From Haematobia irritans (taxonomy: Eukaryota; Arthropoda; Insecta; Diptera; Muscidae): a stretch of 64,000 nt of DNA. The position numbers and the translations under genes were made by a program. The stretch is taken from assembly GCF_050003625.1 (NCBI RefSeq), contig NC_134399.1, forward strand, positions 36,534,671 to 36,598,670, written 5' to 3'. This document shows, piece after piece, positions 34,271 through 44,326 of this stretch; the first letter of the stretch is position 1; every line of letters begins with the position of its first letter. Under the pieces are notes generated by a model. That model was given only the letters and a program-made list of their open reading frames with translations. It searched no databases and had not been told where the DNA came from.

Positions 34271-35430
34271 AGTGTTCTACAATTTCTAACATTTTCTTCT
34301 AATTGCGAGATTCTATATAGAAAATATTTAGTCCTATATTGGGAGAATAATGGTAACTTAAATGCTCACAACTTTTTTTTGGACAATGACGAAATTTTCT
34401 TTGATTCAAACTCATAAAATCCGAATTAAATTACGGCGATCGTTCAAAAATTTTCTTAAGTATTCACCTCTTTTTGATGTCTTTTTGATTTTGGAAAAAT
34501 TGACTATCCGTTAAAGATTGATGAACTGGCTGGTACCAATATCGAAAATTGCTTTCGCTTTTCCCCCACAAAAATAAAATACGGGGAAATAGCAAATCCT
34601 ATTGATACTACTTCAATGGGAGTTAACTTAAGTCAGACCCTATTCCATGTTTATCGAGGGATAAGGTAAAGCTTAACCAAAATAAAAAACACAAGAGCAA
34701 AAACATTGATGATAAAGATGTGATGCTCTAGCATCGCAAATTGAGAGCTGCCTTTTCTTAAGCGAATGCTTACGCAAAAGGCTTAACAACAGAAATTCAT
34801 TTACCAGATGCAGCCGATATAACCATGGTCGTAATATTTGAAGACTGAAACCATAACAATAATAACAGCAACAACGGCAACGACAGTGTGACCATTGTTC
34901 GCTCCTTATGATTTATGGATTTATGGCCAGAGGAAAGAAATCTCTATAGGCCAGCCAGAAGTATCAATAAGCTAATAATGTTGGGGTTGGACCAAAGACT
35001 TACTTACAATAACTGCTCTATACAAGGTGGCAATAAAATCGGCAACCAAGAGCATTAACTCCTTTATCACCAATAACTTAATTTTCTTCTTCTGTCAGGT
35101 AGTCGACAGCGGATAATGATTGAATTTTTGATCGGTATTTTTCATATGTTGCATGATAATAGATTTTTGTTATGGAAACCATCTTGCTAATTATTGCAAT
35201 CGTTTGATTCAATAAATTTATTTCAAGAGGAACTGTTAATGGAATTTCATTGCATTTGAACTGGAATAATAAAAATATCAGCTACAGTGGAAGTTGGATT
35301 TAAAGTAAAGTAAAGAGTTGGATTGTAAAGTATATTGACATAGAGAGAGGGGTATCGATATTGTACCATAATGTGATTCACCTCTAGCAGAAGTATTTAA
35401 AAAACGCTAAAGGATTTATTTAGAGCCCAT
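34271..35430. other. Unassigned, probably single-copy DNA
   Basis: No repeats shared with the rest of the window and no protein-coding signal. Short CAACAACGGCAACGAC-like stretches near 34868-34888 are simple sequence only. Confidence 0.45.
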
Positions 35431-35935
35431 CCGAGAATAAAATTTCAAAATAAAATTTTGACAAAATTTTCTGTAGAAATAAAATTTTGACAAAATTTTA
35501 ATTCTATAGATTTTTTATTTCTATAGAAAATTTTGTCAAAATTTTATTTCTATAGAACATTTTGTTAAAATTTTATTCCTATAGAAATTTTATTTCTATA
35601 GACAATTTTGTCAAACTTTTATTTCTATAGAAAATTTTGTCAAAATTCTATTTCTATAGAAAATGTTGTCAAAATTTTATTTCTATAGAAAATTTTGTCA
35701 AAATTCTATTTCTATAGAACATTTTGTCAACATTTTATTTCTATAGACAATTTTGTCAAACTTTTATTTCTAAAGAAAATTTTGTCAAAATTAAATTTCT
35801 AAAGAAAACAGTGTCAACATTTTATTTCTATAGAAAATTTTGTCAAAATTCTATTTCTATAGAAAATTTTGTCAAAATTTTATTTCTATAGAAAATTTTC
35901 TCAAAATTTTATTTGTATAGAAAATTTTGTCAAAG
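35431..35935. repeat. 29-bp minisatellite block
   Basis: Same 29-mer as at 21130. It is minus-oriented for the first 60 bases or so, then plus. It ends where the inverted-repeat element at 35936 begins. Confidence 0.9.
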
Positions 35936-36225
35936 TTTGGCATAAGCCAGCTATCATGTAAAACCTTTTTTTCGGAAGTTTCAAGTGTGGTTCATTGTTG
36001 GGTTTAATGAACTGGCTGAATTTATTCTGATAATTGGTTGATAGTTTTGCTGCAAGTAGAGGATGCTGATGAGGAATGTGGTAATTCCGAAACAGCTGTA
36101 CATACAACCATCTTGCAGTCTATAGGGCTTTGCCCAAATAAATTTGACAAGCATACTTTTCCTCTGTTGGTTAAGCTACACTTGTAGTTTAGTCAATGCA
36201 TGGCTTTAAGCTGAGATCAAAAACA
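35936..36225. mobile_element. Inverted-repeat element, copy 2 (opposite orientation, left end lost)
   Basis: It is the reverse complement of 31115-31385 for most of its length (agctatcatgtaaaacc, gaggatgctgatgaggaatg, gcagtctatagggctttgcc). Here the right terminal repeat is uninterrupted: gttaagctacacttgtagtt, ending agctgagatcaaaaac. The left end is truncated against minisatellite DNA. Confidence 0.8.
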
Positions 36226-36244
36226 ACAATAATGAAATAAAAAA

Positions 36245-38245
36245 CAACACAAAATTTATTTCTATAGAAAATTTTGTCAAAATTTTATTTCTAAAGAAAC
36301 CAGTGTCAACATTTTATTTCTATAAAAAATTTTGTCAAAATTCTATTTCTATAGAAAATTTTGTCAAAATTTTATTTCTTTAGAAAATTTTGTCAAAATT
36401 TTATTTCTATAGGAAATTTTGTCAAAATTATATTTCTAAAGAAAACAGTGTCAAAATTATATTTCTAAAGAAAACAGTGTCAACATTTTTTTCTATAGAA
36501 AATGTTGTCAAAATTCTATTTCTATAGAAAATTTTGTCAAAATTTTATTTCTATAGAAAATGTTGTCAACATTATATTTCTATAGAAAATTTTGTCAAAA
36601 TTTTATTTCTTTAGAAAATTTTGTCAAAATTTTATTTCTATAGGAAATTTTGTCAAAATTATATTTCTAAAGAAAACAGTGTCAAAATTATATTTCTAAA
36701 AAAAAAAGTGTCAACATTTTATTTCTATAGAAAATGTTGTCAAAATTCCATTTCTATAGAAAATTTTGTCAAAATTTTATTTCTATAGAAAATGTTGTCA
36801 AAATTTTATTTCTATAGAAAATTTTGTCAAAATTTTATTTCTAAAAAATATTTTGTCAAAATTTTATTTCTATAGAAAATTTTGTCAAAATTATATTTCT
36901 AAAGAAAACAGTGTCAAAATTATATTTCTAAAGAAAACAGTGACAACATTTTATTTCTATAACAAATTTTGTCAAAATTTTATTTCTATAGAAAATTTTG
37001 TCAAAATTTTATTTCTTTAGAACATTTTGTCAAAATTTTATTTCTATAGGAAATTTTGTCAAAATTTTATTTCTATAGAAAATTTTGGCAAAATTTATTT
37101 CTATAGAAAATTTTGTCAAAATTTTATTTGTATAGAAAATGTTGTCAAAATTCCATTTCTATAGAAAATTTTGTCAAAATTTTATTTCTATAGAAAATTT
37201 TGTCAAAATTTTATTTCTTTAGAAAATTTTGTCAAAATTTTATTTCTATAGGAAATTTTGTCAAAATTTTATTTCTATAGGAAATTTTGTCAAAATTTTA
37301 TTTCTATAGGAAATTTTGTCAAAATTTTATTTCTATAGAAAATGTTGTCAAAATTTTATTTCTATAGAAAATTTTGTCAAAATTTTATTTCTATAGAAAA
37401 TTTTGTCAAAATTAAATTTCTAAAGAAAACAGTGTCAAAATTATATTTCTAAAGAAAACAGTGACAACATAATTTTGTCAAAATTCTATTTCTATAGAAA
37501 ATTTTGTCAAAATTTTTTTCTTTATAAAATTTTGTCAAAATTTTATTTCTATAAAAAATTGTTGTCAAAATTTTATTTGTGTAGAAAATTTTGTCAAAAT
37601 TTTATTTCTAAAAAAATTGTTGCCAAATTTTATTTCTATAGAAAATTTTGTGAAAATTTTATTGCTACCCGTGTAAAAAATGGTGGATCTGACCGGATAT
37701 TATTAGATACTGCCATATCTGATTAGATACCGTAGGCATATCTTGCCAGATCCGAAATATATATATAACACAATATGTGCCATATCTATGTAGACCTAAT
37801 TATATCTGCAACCTTATATGATCAGTTATAGTTAGATAGACTTTGATATAATTATATATGATCGGATCCACCGATTTTTACACGGGTATAGAAAGTTTTG
37901 TCAAAATTTTATATCAATAGAAAATTTTGTGAAAATTGTATTCCTTTAGAAAATTTTCCAGAGTTTTATTTCTATAGAAAATTTTGCTAAATTTGTATTT
38001 TTCTAAACGTTTATTTCTATAGAAAATTTCATCAAAATTTTATTTCTATAGATTTTGTCAACATTTTATTTCTATTGAAAAGTTTGCCGAAATTTTGTTT
38101 TCTAATAAAAATTTTGCCATTTTTTTTATTAAAAATGTTGCCAATTTCTTCTATTAAAAATTTTGCCAAAATTTTGTTTCTTTAGAAAAATTTTGTTAAT
38201 AATGTTATTTCTATAGAAAATTTTGTCAAAATTTTATTTATTTTA
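36245..38245. repeat. 29-bp minisatellite array, second large block
   Basis: About 2 kb of the same 29-mer. A variant unit in which tttctaaagaaaacagtg replaces the normal second half recurs about eight times between 36430 and 37470, so higher-order units are forming. Open frames at 36766-37020 and 37475-37726 are repeat artefacts. After 38245 comes a stretch with ctaccaaac and tagattc words resembling the inner flank 21050-21120 of the hAT-like element, so this may be a damaged second copy of that element. Confidence 0.9.
37668..37886. mobile_element. 219-bp MITE with TA duplication
   Basis: Inverted termini cccgtgtaaaaaatggtgg and ccaccgatttttacacggg bound it. TA lies on both sides (37666-37667 and 37887-37888). 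Removing the element and one TA restores the minisatellite word attgctatagaaag. Internally it is rich in gatatat/atatctg words. TA duplication suggests a Tc1/mariner-mobilised element. Confidence 0.88.
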
Positions 38246-38515
38246 GACGAAGACGAATATTTTCTACCAAACCATCAAGAATTCTACGAATCTACCAAAC
38301 ATTAAAAATCTAATATTTGGTTGAATTCTACTTACTGTGGCAACCGTGTGGGCAATTCCTAAAATTTGTTTCGTTGGTCAGACATCAGACAGCACTCATT
38401 GATAAGAGAGAAGTTCATCACCTGTGGACATAATACAAACAAAAATAACGTGACATTTTCACAGATTGTCAGAGGGCAAAAAATGCAGTGGCCACCGTTA
38501 CGGTTCGATCGATTG
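38246..38515. other. Transition DNA between minisatellite and SINE
   Basis: The words ctaccaaacc, gaattctac and tctaccaaac resemble, in inverted form, the hAT-like inner sequence near 21050-21120. At 38365-38420 a fragment with cagacatcagacagcactca, then ttgataagagagaagttca, matches part of SINE1. So a small SINE1 remnant precedes the full copy at 38516. Confidence 0.5.
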
Positions 38516-38859
38516 GGAGCCACCGTGGTGCAATGGTTAGCATGCCCGCCTTGCATACACAAGGTCGTGGGTTCGATTCCTGCTACGACCGAACACCAAA
38601 TAGTTTTTCAGCGGTGGATTATCCCACCTCAGTAATGCTAGTGACATTTCTGAGGGTTTCAAAGCTTCTCTAAGTGGTTTCACTGGAATGTGGAACGCCG
38701 TTCGCACTCGACTATAAAAAGGAGTTCCCTTGTCATTGAGCTTAACATGGAATCGGGCAGCACTCAGTGATAAGAGAGAAGTTCACCACTGTGGTATCAC
38801 AATGGACTGAATAGTCTAAGTGAGCCTGATACATCGGGCTGCCACATAACCTAACCTGC
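38516..38859 (+). mobile_element. SINE1, full-length, best-preserved copy
   Basis: A complete head with A-box-like and B-box sequence, body and 3' end gctgccacataacctaacc. It differs from the 4821 copy at only a few positions by eye. The 89-residue open frame running through it is a SINE artefact. Confidence 0.92.
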
Positions 38860-39947
38860 GGATCGATCGCAAACCGAGAATTGAGAGCACATCTGCCCAA
38901 AATTGATTTTACAGTTACAATACGGGATAAACAAAATTTCTACCGATCTACCTAGAAGATCTCTTGCCAACCACATATCCAAATTTTGATTGAAATTTTA
39001 TTTTCCCGATCTACAGATATCCAACACACTTGTGGCCACATGAAAATAATTTCATCAAAACCATTGTCATTGATTTGAAAAAATCTTTAAGGGCACAATT
39101 GGACACAGCAACAAAGGAATATTTGAACTACTTTCTGACACCTATTGTAGTCATTATCCGGATACAATCCACCTTGTTTTTGTGTTTTTTTTTTCGATAT
39201 GGACAACATTCCCACATCAACTCGAAATTCACCCGCAGAGTTAGACAAAGCCATGCTTGGCTGCCTTAACCCTTGGCTATCAATGAAACTCTCTCACATC
39301 TCAGTTATCTGTGGGTTTCATGCTCATCAACACGAAACACGATGTTCAACAAATGACCAACTTAGTTCATAAATAAAAGGATTAATTTGTAACCAGAGCG
39401 ATGATCTTCTCCGATATGACAGTTTTATTGTTAAAATATTTATGAAGTTTCATTTAATTGCCTTCGATTTTTGAAGAAAATTATTTTTTCTTTAGGTCTG
39501 GGCAAATTGATTTCGGGAAAAAAGTCAACAATGCCTCCCATAAACGAGAAATAGAGAGATTGTTATTCAAACTGAATTCCAAAAGAAGGTGTTGACAAAA
39601 GGTAGGAAACACTTATGATCGATATTTCAAATTTTAATTGGTTTCAAATTTAAACGGTTATACTAACTAGAGAGCTATTATCTTGTCTAGATAAGGAATT
39701 AACGTTGATGTCTTTAGTAAGCTATTATAAGTGATCCAGGAGTATGGTTTTAGTTTTACTGTAGAGTGATTACAACAGATAGATAGACTGACAGACATCG
39801 GTAGATTGTCTTAGAAATATACGAAATTATACAAATGGAATGGCAAACATAATATACCCCCATCACCATCCTCACGGAAAGAAAAATATGTTTTTCATAT
39901 GCTCCGATGTAAACAAAATATGAATTTTTCAAACACAATAATATGTG
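38860..39947. other. Unassigned DNA
   Basis: No shared repeat or protein signature. Near 39828-39866 the words caaatggaatggcaaacata and atacccccatcaccatcct are a decayed Helentron family A 5' end in minus orientation. Confidence 0.45.
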
Positions 39948-40746
39948 CCTAGCAAAAAAACATCACTATAAAAGTAGTGAAAATGTTCTTTTTGGATCCG
40001 GAAGTGGTGCAAAATGTGCGTAGAAGCGATGAATTTCACATGGGCTTGTCATCCCAGCAAAAAAAATTTGGAAGTTCTTCCAAATGCACAACTTTAAAAG
40101 CACTTCCAGAAGATGCACTCCCAATGATGTTCTTTATTTTAACTACCCAGGAAGTTCTTTTAATTCAATTTTTTATATCTTGGTTTTTTTCATACTTTTA
40201 ATAGGTAATTTAAAGTTTGTTTTGTTTCAAATAGGTTAAAACCAGAGTTAGAATTCATAAAATGGTACAAATCATTTAAATTTTGTCGAAAAAAATGCTA
40301 AATCCAATCTGAAAAAATTGTGAATTTTTGAAAATATTTGAGGTCAAACGTTTCCGACAAGCGTTAGAATCCATTAAAAATTATAAACAATTATACAAAT
40401 TATTTATTTCACAAAATATCACAGAATTTTTTTAATATACATCCAAAACATTGAATTTGGATCACACCTAAAGAAGTGATGCAAATTCAGTGCAACGGCT
40501 GTTGAAATGGAGGACTTCTGTCCTATGAAAAGCCCATGTTAAATTCATCGCTTCTGCGTCAATTTTGCACCACTTCCGGATCCAAAAAGAACATTTTCAT
40601 TACTTTTTTGGCGACGCTTTTTTTGCTGGGATAGAACAGATGTCCACCATTTCAAAAGCCGTTGTACTGAGTTTGCATCACTTTGTAAGGAGTGATCCGA
40701 ATTCAGTGGTTTGGATGTGAATTGAAAAAATTTTGTGATATTTTGG
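39948..40746 (-). mobile_element. CCCAGC-type MITE, outer copy, split by its own family
   Basis: The left part 39948-40052 (agcaaaaaaa, then gttctttttggatccggaag) and right part 40631-40746 (gaacagatgtccaccatttc and following) join to give the reverse complement of the inner element's right half. The left terminus reads cctagc rather than cccagc. The right end stops before a recognisable terminus. Confidence 0.75.
40053..40630 (+). mobile_element. CCCAGC-type MITE, inner copy
   Basis: Termini cccagcaaaaaaaatttgg and gacgctttttttgctggg give inverted repeats of about 12 bp. An AT dinucleotide lies on both sides (40051-40052 and 40631-40632). It is noncoding and 578 bp. Nearly the same sequence is at 46736-47301. 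The family resembles small DNA transposons with 2-bp duplications, and the superfamily is not known to me. Confidence 0.85.
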
Positions 40747-40905
40747 TGTGTATTCAAGTTAAGTGAATTTTCGTTAGGTCAATGCACAAACAAACGCATA
40801 TGGATTTTTCGACTCAGAATGTCACCACGAACACCTATAGATTCCTTATCGGGTCTCAGTTGCCTTTGTTATGGCCAGAAAAAAAATCATGGCATTTTAA
40901 AATAA

Positions 40906-41165
40906 TGCCAGATGGAACATTGTAGAATATCCCGGCAAAGAAAAAGTGTAACAATGCACTGTGGGCCAAATGACCGAAATCTCGCGCACACTGAAAAAAA
41001 ACATGCCCTGTTCCAAAGATTTTGTCTTTGCTTTAAAAATTTTGGTATTGATTCCGAGCCAAAGAAGCGGAGAGTACAAGTACGTATACTTTTAAGACAC
41101 AATTCTTTTTTAAATTTGGGTTTTGTGTACTTCCTTCTAGGAAGCAAATTTTAATTTTTTATTTT
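40906..41165. repeat. Unclassified dispersed repeat
   Basis: Bases 40990-41110 (attttggtattgattccgag, then ccaaagaagcggagag) match 52598-52700 and its continuation at 55196-55225 (tagaacacaattctctttta). The three-way match shows a dispersed element of unknown type. Confidence 0.6.
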
Positions 41166-43070
41166 TATACCCTCCACCATAGGATGGGGGTATATAATCT
41201 TTGGCATTCCGTTTGTAACACATCGAAATATTGCTCTAAGACCCCATAAAGTATATATATTCTGGGTCGTGGTGAAATTCTGAGTCGATATAAACATGTC
41301 CGTCCGTCCGTCGGTCTGTTGAAATCACGCTAACTTCCGAACGAAACAAGCTATCGACTTGAAACTTGCCACAAGTAGTTGTTATTGATGCAGGTCGGAT
41401 GGTATTGCAAATGGGCCATATCGGTCCACTTTTACGTATAGTCCCCATATAAACGGACCCTCAGATTTGGTTTGCGGAGCCTCAAACAGAAGCATATTTC
41501 ATCCGATCCGGAAATTTGGTACATGGTGTTAGTATATGGTCTCAAACAACCATGCAAAAATTGGTCCACTGGGTCCATAATTATATATAGCCCCCATATA
41601 AACCGATCCCCAGATTTGGCTTGCGGAGCCTCAAAGAGAAACAAATTTCATCCGATCCTGCTGAAATTTGGTACATGGTATTAGTATATGGTCTCTAACA
41701 ACCATGCCAAAAATTGGTCCATATCGGTCCATAATTATATATAGCGCCCATATAAACCGATCCCCAGACTTGGCTTCCGGAGCCTCTAAGAGAAGCAAAT
41801 TTCATCCGATCCGGTTGAAATTTGGCACGTGGTGTTAGTATATAGTCTTTAACAACCATGCAAAAATTGGTCCATAATTATATGAAACCCCCATATAAAC
41901 CTATCCCCAGATTTGACCTCCGGAGCCCATTGGAAGAGCAAAATTCACCCGATCCGATTGAAATTTGGTACGTGGTATTAGTATATGGTCTTTAACAATC
42001 ATGCGAAACTTGGTCCATAGCGGTCTAATTATATATAACCCCCATTTAAACCTATCCCCAGATTTGACCTCCGGAGCTCTTGGAGGAGCAAAATTCATCC
42101 GATCCGGTTGAAATTAGGTATGTTGGGATATTTGGTACATTGCGCTAGTATATGGCCGCTAACAACCATGGCAAAATTGGTTCTCTCTGTAGGACCATGG
42201 CACTGGCATGGTAGAATAGAATATTTTGTCAGAATGTTATTACTATACAAAATTTTTTCAAAATTTTATTTTTATAGAACATTTTGTCAAAATTTTATTT
42301 CTATAGACAATTTTGTCAACATTTTATTTCTATAGAAAATGTTGTCAAAATTTTATTGCTATAGAAAATTTTGTCAAAATTTTATTTCTATAGAAAATTT
42401 TGTCAAAATTTTATTTCTATAGAAAATTTTGTCAAAATTTTATCTCTATAGAAAATTTTGTCAAAATATTATTTCTAGAGAAAACTTTGTCAAAATTTTA
42501 TTTCCATAGAAAATTTTGTCAAAATTTTATTTCTATAGAAAATTTTGTCAAACTGAATTATATACGTATTTAACTTACAATTTATTAACTAACTTACAAT
42601 TTAGAAGACGGTGCAATGGTTAGCATGCCCGCCTTGCATACACAAAGTCGTGGGTTCGATTCCTGCTTCGACCGAACCCCAAAAATTTTTCAGCGGTGGA
42701 TTATCCCACCTCAGTAATGCTGGTGACATTTCTGAGGGTTTCAAAGCTTCTCTAAGTGGTTTCACTGCTATAAAAAGGAGGTCCCTTGTCATTGAGCTTA
42801 ACATGGAATCGTTCAGCACTCAGTGATAAGAGAGAAGTTCACCAATGTGGTATCACAATGGACTGAATAGTCTAAGTGAGCCTGATACATCGGGCTGCCA
42901 CCTAACCTATCCTAACCTAGGATGTTTTAAGATACCTTGCCATCGGCAAGTGTTACCGCAACCCAAGTAATTCGATTGTGGATGACAGCCTTTAGTAGAA
43001 ATTTCTGCGCAATCCATGGTGGGGGTACATAATCTTGGGCCTGGCCGAATTTACGGCCGTATATACTTGT
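41166..43070 (+). mobile_element. Helentron family A, copy 6, full-length with SINE insertion
   Basis: The 5' hairpin tataccctccaccatagga is at 41166. The A block, cgtccgtccgtcggtctg block and about seven 153-bp repeats run to 42180. A short foreign filler lies at 42185-42208. The 29-bp minisatellite follows (about 42226-42550). The gaattatatacgtattt block and aatttagaagacggtg come next, then SINE1 (42608-42919). The element resumes with gttttaagataccttgccat, gtgggggtac and the 3' hairpin, ending at about 43070. Confidence 0.88.
42608..42919 (+). mobile_element. SINE1 inserted in Helentron copy 6
   Basis: It begins within the A-box region (ggtgcaatggttagcatg), so the first dozen head bases are lost or shared with the target word acggtg. 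It ends gccacctaacctatcctaac. The middle lacks about 25 bases around the usual gaatgtggaacgccgttc. Confidence 0.88.
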
Positions 43071-43079
43071 TTTAATTAA

Positions 43080-43295
43080 AATATTCATTTAAATATTTAA
43101 TTCGTTCAACAAATTTTTTTAATTGAAACAAAAATCAATCACAAAACTTATCTGTATCAATTAATTTTTTATTTGTATTAATTAATTTTTTTATTTAGTT
43201 GACTTTTATGATTGATACTCTTATTTCTGTGATTGAAGACATTTCAATTACAAACTAATTGGATCAAGAAAAAAAATATTTTTCTGTGAACCGAA
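43080..43295. repeat. ttaattg-rich fragment
   Basis: Recurrent ttaatttttt and aattgaaac words and an end reading atatttttctgtg. It is related to the elements at 7484 and 13880. Confidence 0.5.
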
Positions 43296-44326
43296 AACGG
43301 TTGATTGAGGAACATTAACTGCTGAATTAAAAGATTAGTTCAACTACAATATTTTTTTGATTTTTTTTGAGAAACTGGAATACAAAGTAGATTTTTGAAT
43401 TTTAATTTTTTTTGAATTTTATTTTTTAGGGCGAGGTGTCATAAGAGGTTCGTCTCGTCCAATAAAATTTCCGATTTCATTTTAATTTCCATTAATGTAG
43501 CCTACATACGATAAACCCATCATTTTACCATGTTCAAGAGACATGATGTCTATATTTTGGTCTTCAGTTTTCTTTACAATTTCGAGTGTGTATTTCATTA
43601 TCCACTTATGGGGTCAAATTACTTCTGTTTTGTTACAATTTTAATAAAGCCAATATAAACTGAATCCTCTACCAACACACTAGATTGTTTGCAGCTCTTT
43701 ACACTTTTTTCCATCATCATCTTCATCATCACGATAGCTGTCATAGTACGTGTGTCGGTCATTGGTTATCGCTCCTTAGCTGCACGTTGGTTGTTTCATC
43801 GGCCATCTCAGTTTAATGGGACCATTGTTGGCCGTTGTTGTCCACTAAGAAAGCATCGATGATGATGATGAGCACGAGAAAAAGCTGGATACCGAAAAAC
43901 CTTTTTAATGTTAACCGAGTGCTTGTGATCCAGCTGATTTGCTCAGCGTGATATTCACGAGATTCATGGGAATATTAATTTCATGGCAATTTTATTGCTT
44001 ATTAATTTTTCAAATATTTTCCACAAGCATTTTGAAAACTCTTGCCAGTGCCATGGTCCTACAGAGCGGCAGTTTGATATGGACGTACCAGCGAGTGTTA
44101 ACCTGCGTAAATATTTATAAGAATGGAGTGGAAAAGTCAACCTTTTGGTTTGACCGCCTAATAAACGTTTATTGCATTATATTAACTCGAAAGATGAAAT
44201 TTGAACTGTTCTTGTTTATATGAGAAAGACAGTGGGCCAAGAGAACTCGTTGGATTCATGTCACTATAGGGAGAAATGTCATACAGATATATTTTATAGG
44301 GGGAGAGAAATCCTCTCTCAGCTTGT
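43296..44326. other. Unassigned, possibly single-copy DNA
   Basis: It holds short GATGATGAT and ATCATC tracts at 43712-43725 and 43856-43870. The 94-residue frame 43939-44223 has no domain. Bases 44043-44066 match, inverted, the filler in Helentron copy 6. Confidence 0.45.

Noticed and set aside
35431..38245. CRISPR-like regular 29-bp repeats
   Set aside because: The repeats are contiguous with no spacers, vary in sequence and sit in fly DNA. They are a minisatellite.
38516..38600. Possible tRNA gene (good B box, A-box-like sequence)
   Set aside because: No acceptor-stem pairing or proper anticodon arm, and the same sequence with the same body recurs at five or more loci, so it is a SINE head.
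43939..44223. 94-codon frame between two Helentrons
   Set aside because: Hydrophobic AT-rich translation with no domain or splice context. Probably chance.
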